Shown: positions 25,515-38,632, numbered from the stretch's first letter. The stretch is 64,000 bases of DNA from Climacium dendroides (GCA_950106755.1 OX467091.1:8387538-8451537), one strand, 5' to 3'. Notes: generated by a model from the sequence alone, not told the origin. Translations and numbers: made by a program.

Positions 25515-25518
25515 TTAA

Positions 25519-26322
25519 GCAGTCTAACTTATCCTGTTGATATTCTGTGCATCTGAAAATGCAACATGAAGGATTTCATGTCACCTTTGGCAAACAAAGT
25601 ACGACCTCAAAACTAATCTAGCTTCGCCAACGATATCAAAAGCTAATGAATTTGTATGTGGCACTTGGTAAAATCACATGTAATATGTTGTGTAGCACAA
25701 ATTATTTGAAACATTATCAGGAAGAGAAGTAAAGATGATTAGTGCCTCAACTGAATACCGTTCAAGTTGGGCACAGCACAAGCTTAACAAATACTTTTAA
25801 AAAAATATTAAAAGTGATTTTTAAATGTAAATTTTAAATTAAACTCGAAATTACAAAATTCTAATAGTTTGATGTGGTCAAACTTCACCCATATCAAATT
25901 GTGATTATTTTATTTTTATTTTTATTTTAAAAAATTTGTTATATATATAATCTAAAGGCCAACAATACACTTATTCACAACTCGGGGAACTTTTTCTTCA
26001 CGGCCCTTTCCAATGCCTAACTTTTTTTCTAATGTTGATTCCCAAAATATGAATGACTATGCAGTGTATTTTGGAAATTTGTGCTCTTTTCTTTGAATCT
26101 AAATTTAAGTCATAACAAGGATAATTTTTGAATTTGAGACCAACTATTGATATATACAACTTAGAAATATCTACTTACTCAACAAATAGGTACATAGAAC
26201 TATATAATTACATCAAATCTTACATTCAAAGACATGTTGCACTCAGTAGCATTTCAGAAAGAATTGTATGCAAATTATCTGGATTTCTATTGACACAAAA
26301 CAAGGGCAATGTATGTAATCAA
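25519..26322. other. AT-rich intergenic stretch
   Basis: About 800 bp of AT-rich sequence between the piggyBac element and the foldback element. No gene or repeat recognised. Confidence 0.35.
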
Positions 26323-26324
26323 TA

Positions 26325-26543
26325 AGGTAGACATACCCAATACTAACTGCTAACCTAATACCACCCAAATGTAGGATCCTTGTTGATTTTAGAATGAGAA
26401 TATATAATACTAGTACATGCCTTAACTACACTTATTGTAAAGTTAAGGCATATACTACTTTCATAAATTCTCACTCTAAAATCAATAACGGCCCTACATT
26501 TGAATGGTATTAGGTTAGCAGTTGGTATTGGGTATGTCTACCT
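26325..26543. repeat. foldback MITE with TA target duplication
   Basis: Two arms of about 78 bp are near-perfect complements: AGGTAGACATACCCAATAC at the left and GTATTGGGTATGTCTACCT at the right. TA flanks both ends (26323-26324 and 26544-26545), which suggests a Tc1/mariner-type MITE. The loop is about 60 bp. It could form a long hairpin RNA if transcribed. Confidence 0.8.
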
Positions 26544-27250
26544 TACATTTAGAATACTCCAAACTAGCCACTCAATCCCTCTCATCGCAATTAAAATTTG
26601 AAATTGGTCCTTAAAACAACATAAATTTTATAGAATTTTCCGTTGCACATGACAAACATGAATCCAAATTTTCTCTAATCTTAATCCCTGAAGTTCCTTG
26701 TCTCAAAAATTAGGAAAATAGTTTCAAAACTGCCAAAACAAACCTCCTTGGGGAAAATGAAATGTGAATCAATTTTCGTTTGTTTCCCACAAATTGTAAC
26801 TGTATAATCTGATTACACTAGACTAATTAATGCTCCATACATGTACCCAAAGTTCATCCGTTTGTGCAAACTAAGTTAATAGAACAATTAATTTGGTACC
26901 CGCCTGACAGAAAAAAAAATTGTTTTTTGGGTCCCTCAACCTCTGATGCTTTCAAATGAAAGTAAGGTAACTTATGCTCAATTCAAACTCAGGTAACTTA
27001 CTTTCTGTTGTCATTCTGAAGTGTGCAAAATTATGAGAGCAATGTTATGATCTTAACATGCTCTAACTGAATATTTTGTGTCCTTGCATTGACAATGGTA
27101 AAACAAATTCAACAACAAACTTAACCCTGCCTGACTTGCATCATCTGTTCCTTTTTGGAAATTTATTTTCTTCATGATGAAAAACAGTCAAGAACATTGC
27201 CTGGGCCTCTACAATACATGGGTAAATTTTTGTCTGAAACTAACCCTTAA

Positions 27251-27465
27251 CCCTTTAGTGACCAAGAAGTCCAAATTGGGTCTCATGTTTTTTTCAGCAA
27301 CTTTAGAGATTTTATATGGGGATTTTTATTTATTTAAACCAATGAATGCAATGTTCTTCACTCAAGATAATTATATAATAAAATTTTCCATTTAGATTAT
27401 GCTTTCTACAAAACATTCAATCAAAGTCCACTACTTGAAATAGTGAATTCTTAGTACGTAAAGGG
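27251..27465. repeat. TTAA-flanked MITE (piggyBac type)
   Basis: TTAA at 27247-27250 and 27466-27469 bracket 215 bp with inverted ends: CCCTTTAGTGACCAAGAA against CCCTTTACGTACTAAGAA. The TTAA plus CCC tip is the pattern seen in the full piggyBac at 20083, but the internal sequence differs. Confidence 0.65.
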
Positions 27466-27469
27466 TTAA

Positions 27470-28395
27470 AGTCCTAAATTGTTTTTTTTTGACAACATAG
27501 TGATTTTGGTCAACTCACTACAAATGGAGTTTTTATTATTTTCTTTAAAATTTTTACACAACAAGTGCCCAAGGAGTGTCTTTCAAGCCCAACAACTTTC
27601 ATAACATTTGACTTCATGGTTCAAAAGTTATTGTATAATATGTAGTTTTCAGTGAAGAGAGGATAGTTTAGGTAGTAAAAAAAACTTCTTTAAAATTTAT
27701 TATTTATAAAAAAATTGAAATTGGTTCTCTATATCTATGTATACAGGGAAAGCTTTGAATCATTCCATTTTGATTAATGAGATGAAGGTTAAATGAGTTC
27801 TAGTTTGTGGGTAATTTGTCGGTAGTTATGGAATTTCTACTCTAAGGTAAACTTTGAAGTCTCTTATTTAACTTAATTTTTAGTATTTTGCAAAAAAAAA
27901 TATAAACATTAGGTCTAGATTTTTTTATTATAACATTACAACCATTGGGATTGGCATTTTTCAATCCCATGAATAAATTGTTAACAATTTGGTATTTTGG
28001 ATCATTCTCAACATCTTTCTACTTACTATTTCTTTCCTATATGTTGTACAATTCCAAATGATTTAAAAATATTCAAGCATGTAGCCAACTTGCCATAAAA
28101 AATAAATTCCAACCATTTTAGACATTTTTTCATAATGATCTAACCTTGTGAAGTATAGCTGCCTGAATTTTCATAGGATCAAAAAAGGATTTTTGTCACT
28201 TCAAATGCTAATATCTTGCAATCTCTATAGTGAAAAAATTTGAAATTTTTTCCACATATTCTCAAACCAACATACTACAAGATCCTATGGTTACACGTGT
28301 CCAAATTATTTTTTCTAAAATTTGGTATTTGTACTAGAAATGGCAGTTCTGGAGCATTTTGGTGAAAACGTAGTCAAAAACCTTTAGGGATTAAA
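27470..28395 (+). repeat. dispersed AT-rich repeat, copy 3
   Basis: The portion around 28170-28395 (TTCAAATGCTAATATCTTGC, then ACTAGAAATGGCAG, then CCTTTAGGGATTAA) matches 56030-56228 closely and the complement of 52300-52520. The left part is more diverged. No coding capacity seen. Confidence 0.6.
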
Positions 28396-28399
28396 ACAA

Positions 28400-29345
28400 A
28401 TTCTCTAAATGCCTACCCTTTTACTCTTTTAGGACCTTGGACTTTTGTTTTGGGTGCAATAGTAGAAGTTGCTCTTATCAATGCTCAAAACTCATATATT
28501 TGGTAATTTTCTTCTATTCCCCAATACTATTTTCAAACCTCATATGCTTAACACCATTATACTCCCTCCATCCTTAAATAAATATGGGATTTCCTAGAAA
28601 TGGCTAGATTAGTGTGTGAGTAGCTTCCATTTTCAAAAGACGCATAGTTATTGTAGCTTCTACCAAACCCCACCAAGCATGAAAGAATGGAAGTCAATAA
28701 TGAAGCGGTGCATATTGAAACCAAGCGAAGAAATCAACAAATTTTTGCTCTTTTTAGAACTTTTCTAGTGGTATTAATTTTGATCATTTTCCAAGCAATG
28801 TTGGTGCAAAAATGTCCATTGATGTCCTCCATATTCCATTCCAACAATGTCTTTTGACTCAAGTTCAAGAAATTTTCAACAAGAGATCTATTAGTAACAA
28901 TTTCTATATAGTTGTGGGTTGAATTCTTTGTCTTTGGTTGGTTAGAGGTTGTGTTTAGATTCCCTTTGCAAAGCTTGAATTGATGTATAGCCTCTAGAGC
29001 ATAGTATAGTATCTACAGATTCTTTTATTCCAAGGTGTTTGAACTAGCTTCAGTAATGAGTGGTCTTAGGAATGAATTTAGACCTACTTCTGGACCAGAT
29101 TCACATTGCAAACATTACCTCTAACACACATGCCCTTATTTGGTTGCTACTTCCTTCCCAAGGGACGACACTAAGTTCAGTTCTAGAGGAAAGTGACAGC
29201 AGCAAATTAAATTCTTCAACTAGAACTGTGCTGGGAGGGAAATTCTCGAGTCAGAACTCACTGATTTGATGTCAGTTTATACTCACTACTAGTGTAAAAA
29301 ATAATTGAATCAACACACAGCATGACAGCAACTTAACATTCCTAA
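28400..29345. other. AT-rich intergenic stretch
   Basis: No gene recognised. CTCCCTCCATCCTTAAATA at 28563 resembles the end of grass-type MITEs, but no partner end was found nearby. Confidence 0.3.
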
Positions 29346-29348
29346 TAG

Positions 29349-31967
29349 CAGCAGAGGCTCAGGAATAAGTGTGACCAATCAGATTCCACTTCCTTATCAG
29401 TTATCACCAGTTAGAACCTCGTAATCCACAAGCACTGCAAGGCTCAGGACTGAATAACTTAAGTTCCATAAATGGTGAACCCTGGCTCCAGCTATCATTG
29501 CTACGATTGATGATGTGTCCAAGATAATGAAGTATCTGTCAACGCCAGCATCTGCAAATCCATGTCAGCTTCCCAACAAAACAAGGTGGGGATGAACACT
29601 AGACGCCAAGTACTTTACACAACAAAACCTTAAATCAATCAACAGAATCAGGAAAGGAAAAAGCCGCATTTTATCAGTGATTTAGCAGTCGAGTAACTGT
29701 GTACCGTACAAGGTGAGGGCCACAATTGCGTAGCCTTACAATTAATAATGTGCGGACATGAATGTTATCAACCACCTGATTTGTACACCTTACAACTTGG
29801 AGCATGCTTTGCAAGACATGAACACCTTCATAGTATCCAAAGTTACACCTCTACAGTTACGAACACCCTGAATTGACCTGCCGAATTTTAAGCTTAGCAC
29901 AGCTTATTTGAGCACTTGGAAACGCATCCAAAACGCAGAGCACACTTGTACAGCCTAACGATGGACCCACATATGTACAAACTTTAAGGACACTCTTTCC
30001 TCACCAATCCTCTTTCATGACTTTGGCCTTCTCAAGAATGTATTTCCCTTCCTTGTACTTCTGGGATTCTTCATAAGCCTTTTCATATTTCCAACCCAAA
30101 ACCTCCTGGCATTGGAAGCAACAGATGTCGGCCACCGTGTGTAGGCCTGTGATCAGTTGCCGATCTTCTTTGACCCCAACTGTCACATTCACCACATTCG
30201 TGAACAGGTACGCCCTCCCATTCCTTCCCTGCAAAACACAAAGCTCCCATTTATCAGCCAGACGTCTACACTGCTCTATACAAGGAATCTGCTCCTAGAA
30301 TCTCGAGTTGAAAGGAATGCCCTGTGTGCATTTTAGTGGCGATTCGGGGCACATTGTAGGAGAAAACCTTAAAATGCCATGACAGTACCCCAACTTCTGA
30401 CACTTACTAGAGTGAGTATTCAAACTTCACTCATTCAGTCTCCAGCTTAGGTCACAAAAGTTCATTTTGCAGGTCACTGCTACTGATGACTTTATTGTAT
30501 TACCCCTATGACAACTCAGGTCCTGCAATACGACATTCCACGTCAATATCATTTAATTATTCAGTGATTCAATTCATATTTCATAGAATTAAACGAACAA
30601 AGCCACTAGCACACGCAAAGACAGTTCTTCCATTTTCTAGAACTAGCTTATCTCATACAGATTACATGGGTTGAAAATCTTTAGAATATGTTCAAACATG
30701 TTTGTTATGTTTCCATTATTATCATCCATACTTGGTAAAAACTTACTACTAACAGGGATTCTAAAACTAGACTCTCAAGAATTCTAAACAAAATCAAACA
30801 ACATCTTCCTTGCAATTCACGAGAATTCTTCCTGGGGTCAAGAGTGATCATAGCATCAGGACATCAACAAACCTCTACATAAATCACAGAGAAAATTCTT
30901 TGCATGATGTTCACAAGTTATTAGTTTCCAGTCATAGTGAAATTTTACTGAAACCTTGTTTAGTCCTTCCAGGATCACTGCATCGTTACTTGCAACAATA
31001 CAAATGTTTAAAAATGTCCTCTCTAGTGATCATGTTATCAGAAATTATCACATTTTCTAATCACTATCAACGTCTTCGTTTCCAATTGCAGCAGAGGGTC
31101 TGCTTGAATATATCATAATAGTTTTAAAATGCCCCAATTATTCTTCTGCAAACATTCTCTGTTTATTGAATTGACACAGCGCTGAAAGCAAAAATTACGG
31201 TAAACCTAGCTATGAAATCACCAATAGAATGCCACAGACGCTAGTCCAAGAACTTCACTGAGTGCCTGCAGGTAAATTCTTGAAGCCTAAAGGATCAACG
31301 ATTCAAGGCTTTAAAATGACCTATCCAACACAGCAGGTGGTGCAATAATATGAACAAGACGGGCTAAATCTTATAACCACCAAAACCACCGCAAAAAAAA
31401 ACATGTGTTGGTCCAAACATGTATAAAATAGGACAACAGAAAGCCTCCATATGACTACTTCAAACTGCTAGAAAAACCTTGACGACCAATTTGGGCCAAT
31501 TGGCCCTTCCAAGACTAACTGATTGTATCAACAACAGATGCACAGAAACAAACTGAAATACGTGCTGGAAAGCCCGCGCGGTTAAGCGAAAACTGCAAAG
31601 GTTTGAAAAACGCAAATCACCCTCGTTTCATCTCCGTCTGCCGAATTGTGTTGAGCACGCCGAAACTAAGCAGCCACGAGAACCTTGAAACTCGAGAAGA
31701 TTTGCGATTGCAGTAGAAAAATTGCAGTTGAACCCACGCAACGGACGATCACTTGGCCCTAACGGCTTCTACCGCTACTGCTACTCGGGACACACACACA
31801 CCTGTAGTTCATGAAAACCAATTGCCCGCATAGCAACCCCCAACATCCGAGAATTCAGCACCATCGGGATTCCCACGTGAACCCGATCGAACCCAAACCC
31901 CGCCCAAAGGCGAGCAAAAGCAACCACAGGCGTCGCCAAACGCCCCTGAAGCCACCTCCAATTGACC
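29349..31967 (-). repeat. segmental duplicate, intact copy B
   Basis: Partner of 14708-19635. It spans the 3' flank, exon 2 and most of the intron of the intact Yippee gene. It is GC-richer than copy A and carries the uninterrupted CACTA target site at about 31421-31425 (CATGTATAAAATAGG). Confidence 0.85.
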
Positions 31968-32216
31968 TAACGCAAGAACAACAAATTGCCCTAACCCGAG
32001 AAGCCCCAAACTCACACGAACACAACACCTCTGCAGAATCGACCAAATTCTCGGAGCAATTCAAAGACTTGTCGGCAAGCTCACCTGAAAGCACTTGGAA
32101 ATGATGTCGTCGTGGTCCGCCACATGGCAGCGGCAATTGCAGCAGCTGTAGATGCGGGGGCCCGGAATTGCTGCTGCTCCTGTGCCGAGGCCAGGCCATC
32201 CGTCTCCTCCCCCCAT
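30001..32216 (-). CDS. Yippee-like zinc-binding protein
   Basis: Seen: two exons, 32216-32085 and 30228-30001, joined in phase 0 (CAG/GTGAGC donor, TTTTGCAG acceptor), giving 119 residues. Residues 21-44 hold [20 protein letters not shown] with the first CxxC. Exon 2 holds [28 protein letters not shown], the second CxxC in CCFQC, then [22 protein letters not shown]. These are the defining parts of the Yippee/YPEL family, small zinc-fold proteins related in fold to the cereblon thalidomide-binding domain, with roles in cell growth and GID/CTLH-type complexes in other eukaryotes. The first 20 residues ([13 protein letters not shown]) are glycine-rich and not typical; the start is the nearest ATG in frame. 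The intron is 1856 bp. Ends TGA. Confidence 0.9.
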
Positions 32217-33411
32217 CCCCCCACCCCCACCCCGCTTCCTTGCTCTTTGGCAAAGCCTCAGTCTCCTATGCACTGCGCTTTTCTTTTCCTCTCTGTTCTC
32301 GCTCGCTGGCTGGCTTGCAATCTGTCGCCGTCTGAAAGGAAGAGTAAGAACAAGCGTCGTCTTCTGGAAGCTCTTGATTCTCCACTTGCTCGACAGCTTT
32401 CCAGTAGCTTCACTCCTCCCACCGCACCACGCTACCGTCGCAGCAGCAGCACCAGAGGAATGGGGAGACGGGCAGTGGGACACGGCGTCTTGGGAGACTA
32501 GACTAATCGTGATTAGGAGATGAGTAATGGTAGTTAGTGGTACTAGTTTAGGGTAGGTCGTTCATCTCTGGTCTATTGGTGGCTCCAGCACGCCGCCCAA
32601 GACAGGCAGCATGGAAGCGCCAGGGGAGCCGCTTTTAGTTGCAACGACCGAGAACCTTTAAGTCCTTTCGGTATGGATGGGCGTAAATGGAGAGCCGGGT
32701 CTTTCTCATACTCCGTACCCACCAGGTTGAAGTGGGAGTACGAGGGACTTTAGGATGGAGGGAAGCCCATTGTGGTACTTTTTCCATCGTTGCATGTTAC
32801 CTTAGACTTTATCTTGTTCACAAATTTTCTTGCATCACAAATTCACAATGACAAAATGGGATGTAAAAAAAAATTTCACACTTAACCCCTAAGAGCATCG
32901 CCACGGCTGCACTTCAAGTGAGGCTAACTTGGGCAAGTAGCGAGGTAGGCCCAATTTGTTGCCCCACAGCAGGCACTTCAAGCTTCCAAAAACAAGAGGC
33001 CCCTTCAAAATATCGTGAGGCCCACTGGGAATTGGTGTGTCTTGGGCGTGTCGCGCTGTGAGGATTGACTTCTCTTTCTCCTAATATTCGAGGTAGAATC
33101 TACATTGAATAAGCTAAGAAATGCCAAATCAATGCATTGAAGTATGGGGCATGTAATAATGCCCGAACTTGTTCTTTTTTTTATTGGGTGGTGTTTCTCG
33201 GGGCTCTGTGCAATGGCTACAACACGTGTTCTAATTCGGATTTCCTGTGGGGTAAAGGTGGATGACTTGGCCCTCGATGCAGAAATTGCCTCGCCAAACC
33301 TTGTCTAGCGCCCATGTTTGCTTAGTCAACCATGGTGATGCTCTAAATGCTCTATTGGCATTAGGAAAAAAATGAACCCCCAAAGAGATCACTTCGTAAT
33401 GCAAAAACTTG

Positions 33412-33725
33412 GGTGGGAAGAGCCTTCTCAACTTACTAATTGGGCCAAGAATTGTATGATGAATTCAAAAATTCATCATCATTATCCAATCTATCTCCAT
33501 GATCTTATAAATTTAGGTGGGAAGAGCCTTCTCAACTCACTAATTGGGCTATGAATTGCATGATGAATTCAAAAATTTGTAATCATTATTCAATTGATCT
33601 CCATGATCTTATAAATTTAGGTGGAAAGAGCCTTCTCAACTCACTAATTGGGCTATGAATTGCATGATGAATTCAAAAATTTGTAATCATTATCCAATCC
33701 ATCTCCATGATCTTATAAATCTCAT
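33412..33725. repeat. three-unit tandem repeat, about 100 bp
   Basis: Units begin GGTGGGAAGAGCCTTCTCAA at about 33412, 33526 and 33620, each with GATGAATTCAAAAATT and CTCCATGATCTTATAAAT. The units are very similar, so the expansion is recent. Confidence 0.8.
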
Positions 33726-34605
33726 GATGGTTTCATCATGAAGAATGGAGCACATGCCAAGTGGTGGTCCAAATGAGGACGTGGCCACCTTCATATTCAT
33801 TCAATTAGTATAAAAATTAGTAAAAAAATTCAAGGCTTCTTTGTGGGTTCAATTTTTTCCTAATGCCTGTTTTGAGCTTCTTTGGATTTGCTCTAAATTG
33901 AACAAAAAGTCAACATTTTGATAAGTTGTATCAATTTTTTTTAGAATTTTAACAATATGATTTCAAACTAGACATGTTAGAGATTACATAGAAAAAGAAA
34001 ACATAACAATATCACTTACATATTGAAAGATTATAATGTTTAATCATCGAGGTGTTAAACTATGAAAATCTTTGAACTCTCTTTTTACATTGTCAAATCT
34101 AAAAAATTGGTCACCAAAAAAATATGAGGTTGAAGGGCCTAATATGCATGACCCCAATTAATTTATGGTTTTTCAAAATCTACTCTACAATTTTTTTTAA
34201 ATGAATTTCCAATGTAATTTTTCCTCCAAGATTTAATGTATTTGAGGCTCATTTCCAAGAGCCCTCAACACTACAAGAAAGTCAAGATTACAACAGACAC
34301 CCTTGCACAAAATCTTGAATAGAAAAATCATAATCATTCATTTTCAAAATCGGATTTTGGGTGGTGAAATTAGACTTCAAAAAGAAATTTTCAAAAATAT
34401 AAATTATTAAAAATAGCAATTTAGATGAATATTATTTAACTTCAAAGTATTGTCGACACCAGAATTTTGTGCCTTGGGCATTTAATGGTTAAGGTAGCCT
34501 ACTCTAAAAGTGACCATGTTCTCCCTATTTAGAAATGATTGACATGTTGCTTGAAATATCTATTATTGTCAATGATGAGTTAGATAGGTTTAAATGGTCG
34601 CTTAA

Positions 34606-34828
34606 CCCTTGAAAGGCCCTTGGTGTCCCTTTATACAACCCATATTTAGCCTTATAACTCTTCAATTGTGGTTTATTATATGAATTGTGATATATTGTTA
34701 TTTACATACCACCATGATCATTAATTTATTTTGTACTAAATAATATTTGGTCAACATTTTTTTGATCAAATACCACCATATTTATAATATACTATATGGC
34801 CACAAAGGGCTTTTAGGCCCTTCTAGGG
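34606..34828. repeat. TTAA-flanked MITE with CCCTAGAA-like ends
   Basis: TTAA at 34602-34605 and 34829-34832. Ends CCCTTGAAAGGCCC and, in complement, CCCTAGAAGGGCC. 223 bp, non-coding. Its tips resemble piggyBac ends more than any other superfamily. Confidence 0.6.
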
Positions 34829-34832
34829 TTAA

Positions 34833-37740
34833 AGAGCAAACTACCTTATTTTAGTCTCAAGGAAAAAAAACAAAGAATAATCATAGGTGATCATAACAAA
34901 AATACATGAGGTCGGACTACCCATTTCCAACTAGAAACCTATATTCCCCCTTGTAGGATGCACTATTTTCAACAAAGGCTAAAATAGTTTTCCAATTAAG
35001 GCTTGGAATGGGTTTTATCCTTCTTTTTAAGGTTATGACACACATTTGAAAGTAGCAAGTAAAAGAATAGGAAAGTAGTGAACAAGAAAATAATTTTTGA
35101 ATGATCAAAATTAAAAGAGTCTAGACATTTGCTATGGGTTCTCAACACCTTTTGGCTCTCAAAATAAATAATAATTTCAATTTTGGGAGACAAAATTATG
35201 AACAATTTGCAATCCTTAAATTTTCTATTTTTTATACTATTCATAAATTGTCATAGAATCATTTAAGTGATCGACTATGGGTGGTTTGACCCTTAGCTTT
35301 TCAATACCAAACCTAAAATAGAAACCATTTTGCATTCATCTAAATACTAAAATGACTTTCTTAATTCCCTGTACATTTGCAATGATGACAATCCATCAAA
35401 ATTGTAGAACGATGAATGAACATTACGCCATGTGTAGAACTCATATGGTAGTGTTTATTGAATTCATAAAATCATGACTTTTTAAATCAATCCTAAAAAT
35501 TTTAATTCTATTTCCATGTTTTATATTCAAACCCTATATCTTTGAAAATCCAAAGGAAAGCCTTCCTCCAAAATCTACTCCCAAATGCTATTTTTTGAAA
35601 TGAAAATAAGTTTTAAAAAAAATTGTATTTATAACTATCAAGAATCTAACCTTAAAATTTTGTTCATCACTATAGTTTATCCTTCAATTTTCAAAAACTT
35701 TGATTACACAAATTTTGAGATATCTTCAATCAAAGTTCAATTTTTGAAATAAAACAATTTTTTCACGTCATAATGATTTCAAGGGACCATATTTTTTACA
35801 AAATTTTACAATTTTTTTTTTCTATTTTCAACCAAATGCAATTATGAATAGTTAAAGGGTGCATTCCAATTTTACAAGAATTGGAGTAATGAAAGATTGT
35901 TTTAAAGCCTTGCAATGAAGTGAAGTACAATGGAAAAACAAAAATTTAATTTGATTGCCCCCATTTGTTCTATGTTCCAACCAGTTACTTTCTTTCCCAC
36001 TTGCACACACATGGAATTTTTTTGTTGGGATGGGCTTTGATTGTCTAGGTATTTTCTGCACAATTTTCTGATGATAATCCATGTACAATGAACATTTCTT
36101 GGAGCCTTTGCCATTGAAAAATCACCCAAGGTGGAATTTTTGTCTTAATCAGTAAATCTAAAGTTCTTTTTGGCTATGGAAAGACAATTTGACAAAGTAT
36201 ATGAGTTAAGTATAAAATTTCAAAGAAAATTAAAATTTAGGATGCAAAAAGTTCCTAATTTTGGAAGGTAACCATATAATAGTTGATTGGATATATAGAG
36301 GTTAAAGATATTTGGACATGAATGCTAATAATATACTTTGAAATTTTGGGCAAGGTGGGAAGTTTCAAATGATTGACTTCATAAAAGAAATTCAAATAAT
36401 TAGTAATAAATAAATTTAAAAGATATTTAAAACTTGAGTACATATATATGATTGAACTCCTCAATTTCTTATACAAGGTGCCTAAACATGACCCCGAAAG
36501 AAGAATGCAATTGCTCAATGCATTATGAATTAGATTGGATTGAATAAACTTCAAAGGAACATTTCAAAGTATACTTTTTAGAAAATGAAAGTAGGATATG
36601 AGTATGAAATAAGGGTAGAATTCCATATGCCAATAAAGTGTATGGACATCAAGAATGTTTTATGGGGTTAATATGATGTTTTTCATATCACCCCTAGATC
36701 TTTGGGGGGAGTTGGGACATATTTTACATTATGACAGAAATAATAATAATTGACTATTTATGGTTTATATCAAACTATTGGTTGCTTGCTATAATCTTGA
36801 GTGTCTGTATCTATATTAATAAAGTAATTTCTAGTTGCAAAGGTGTTGTTTTCTTGAAAAGTCACTTTTAGTTGCAATGATGTTGTTTATGTGATGAATG
36901 CTTGAATTTTGCTAATCAAGCAATGTTTTTGGATTTTGAAAGTTCTCATGGTGACAATTTCCTTGTAATAAATTTTAATTTATGATTTGTCTTTTTTAAC
37001 TTACTCTAATTTCAGAAATAGTAAGAATCTATTTTAATCCTATAAGTTAAACAATGGATGACTTTCAAGAGCATTGCAAAAATGATGAAGGTTCATCTAT
37101 TGGTTCAAAATTTGGATCATTTAAAATTGACTATCTAATAATAGGTCTCATTTTTCAAATTAACCCTAAAAAGACACTAAGGCCAAAAAGTGTCAATTGA
37201 ATGACTTTTAAGATTATCTTAAAGATGAAAAATGTACTTATTAGTCAAAATTTGGTTATTTTTGGCAAAATATCTTACAATAGGTTTAGTCTATTATAGT
37301 TAAGGTCCACTCTATATTAATGTTTCAAAATCACTTCACACTATGCTGCAAGTCCCATTGAATCTTCAAAATCTAATCGGTGGAGGGCTAAAAATATTGA
37401 CATCTACCTTTACAATTCATCCTCCATCTCAAATCCTTGTGCACTCCATAATGCCTATACGTATGGTAGCATTTTTTTTGAAGCTTTGGCACCAAAGAAG
37501 TGGAACTTAAATCTTGAGTTGATTCTAGCAAAAATAAAGATCGAACTCCAGTTCTAAGTTTCAACTATTGTTATGAATAGAAAATAAAGAAAAAAATTAC
37601 TATTTAAAGATATCACAATTTGGAATTTTGTTTCAATTTATTTGATGCTGTAAGTGTCCCAAAATTATTTTTTGGCTTTGTGACCCATATCTTTGCGTGC
37701 AATAATTGCTGTAATATATAAAATTAGCTGTATGACCAAT
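34833..37740. other. long AT-rich intergenic stretch
   Basis: About 2.9 kb without a recognisable gene. A piggyBac-type tip (TTAACCCTAAAAAGAC) occurs near 37154 but I found no partner end. Confidence 0.35.
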
Positions 37741-37744
37741 TAGA

Positions 37745-38033
37745 ACTTAAAATTGGGACTTAAAATTGGGACTTAAAATTGGGACTTAAAATTGAGACTT
37801 AAAATTGGGACTTAAAATTAGGACTTAAAATTGGAGCTTAAAATTGGGACTTAAAATTGAGACTTAAAATTGAGACTTAAAATTAGGGCTTAAAATTGGG
37901 GCTTAAAATTGGGACTTAAAATTGGGACTTAAAATTGGGACTTAAAATTGGGACTTAAAATTGGGACTTGAAATTGGGACTTAAAATTGGGATTTAAAAT
38001 TGGGACTTAAAATTGGGACTTAAAATTGGGACT
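37745..38033. repeat. 13-bp minisatellite
   Basis: About 22 head-to-tail copies of ACTTAAAATTGGG with few variants (GGG to GAG, ACTT to GCTT). The array ends about 650 bp before the SEC start codon, so it lies in or near its promoter. Confidence 0.92.
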
Positions 38034-38573
38034 TTTAATTTCACGCTATAGAGTCCCACATTTGATATTTTTTATTATTCCACTTTAAGAAGTGGGATTT
38101 TGGCCTTGAACTAGGACTTCAAGGTCCCTCCCAATATCATAATTATTACGGTTTTGAGTGGATACCGAAGAAGATTGAAATTAGCCATCGTTGTGAAGGT
38201 CAACATCGTTTCCCGGATGTTGACAAGGATTGGGCAGTTTCCTAATGCGTGCCTTCCCCATCCCAAACACGTTCCCCCGAAGTCGTTCCCTCGCTTCCAG
38301 AACATCTGACGGTCCGCGTGCGTCGGAACGATCGGACGGTGACAGTCTCCGGCGAGAATCTGGGCTGAGTAAACTCGTCGATGGCCCGAACTCGCTTCCC
38401 CAGTCTCGCTCCCCTCCTCCGCCGGGACGTTGTTGCAAGACATGAGGGTTTATGGCGGAGCTAGAGCGTGGAGCTCGGAGCTCAGGAGGGCGATGGTCGG
38501 GGTAGGCGTAGTATTTTCAAGTAGGGAGTAGAACGAGTACGGGCGCAGGTGGATGTGTAAGATTTGGGAACTA

Positions 38574-38632
38574 GAGAGCGAGAGCGAGGGAGAGAGAGAG
38601 AGGGAGAGGAAGGGGGAGGAGCGACGGCGAGG
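38574..38632 (+). promoter_or_regulatory. GAGA-rich tract in the SEC leader
   Basis: A purine tract of GAGA repeats 50-100 bp upstream of the SEC ATG. GA/CT tracts are common near plant transcription starts and bind GAGA-binding (BBR/BPC) factors. Its role here is inferred from position. Confidence 0.5.

Noticed and set aside
29060..29269. Short plus-strand frame beginning MVLGMNLDLLLDQ
   Set aside because: No domain and no matching exons; composition as in the flanks.
32112..32523. Plus-strand proline- and serine-rich frames opposite Yippee exon 1
   Set aside because: Antisense shadow of the GC-rich first exon and leader.
34268..34300. CACTACAAGAAA, a CACTA-like end
   Set aside because: No inverted partner end or 3-bp duplication found.
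37745..38033. CRISPR-like array
   Set aside because: Units are contiguous without unique spacers, and the context is a plant nuclear genome; it is a minisatellite.
38111..38445. Minus-strand and plus-strand frames upstream of SEC
   Set aside because: GC-rich leader or promoter sequence gives chance frames on both strands; no family motif and no splice fit.
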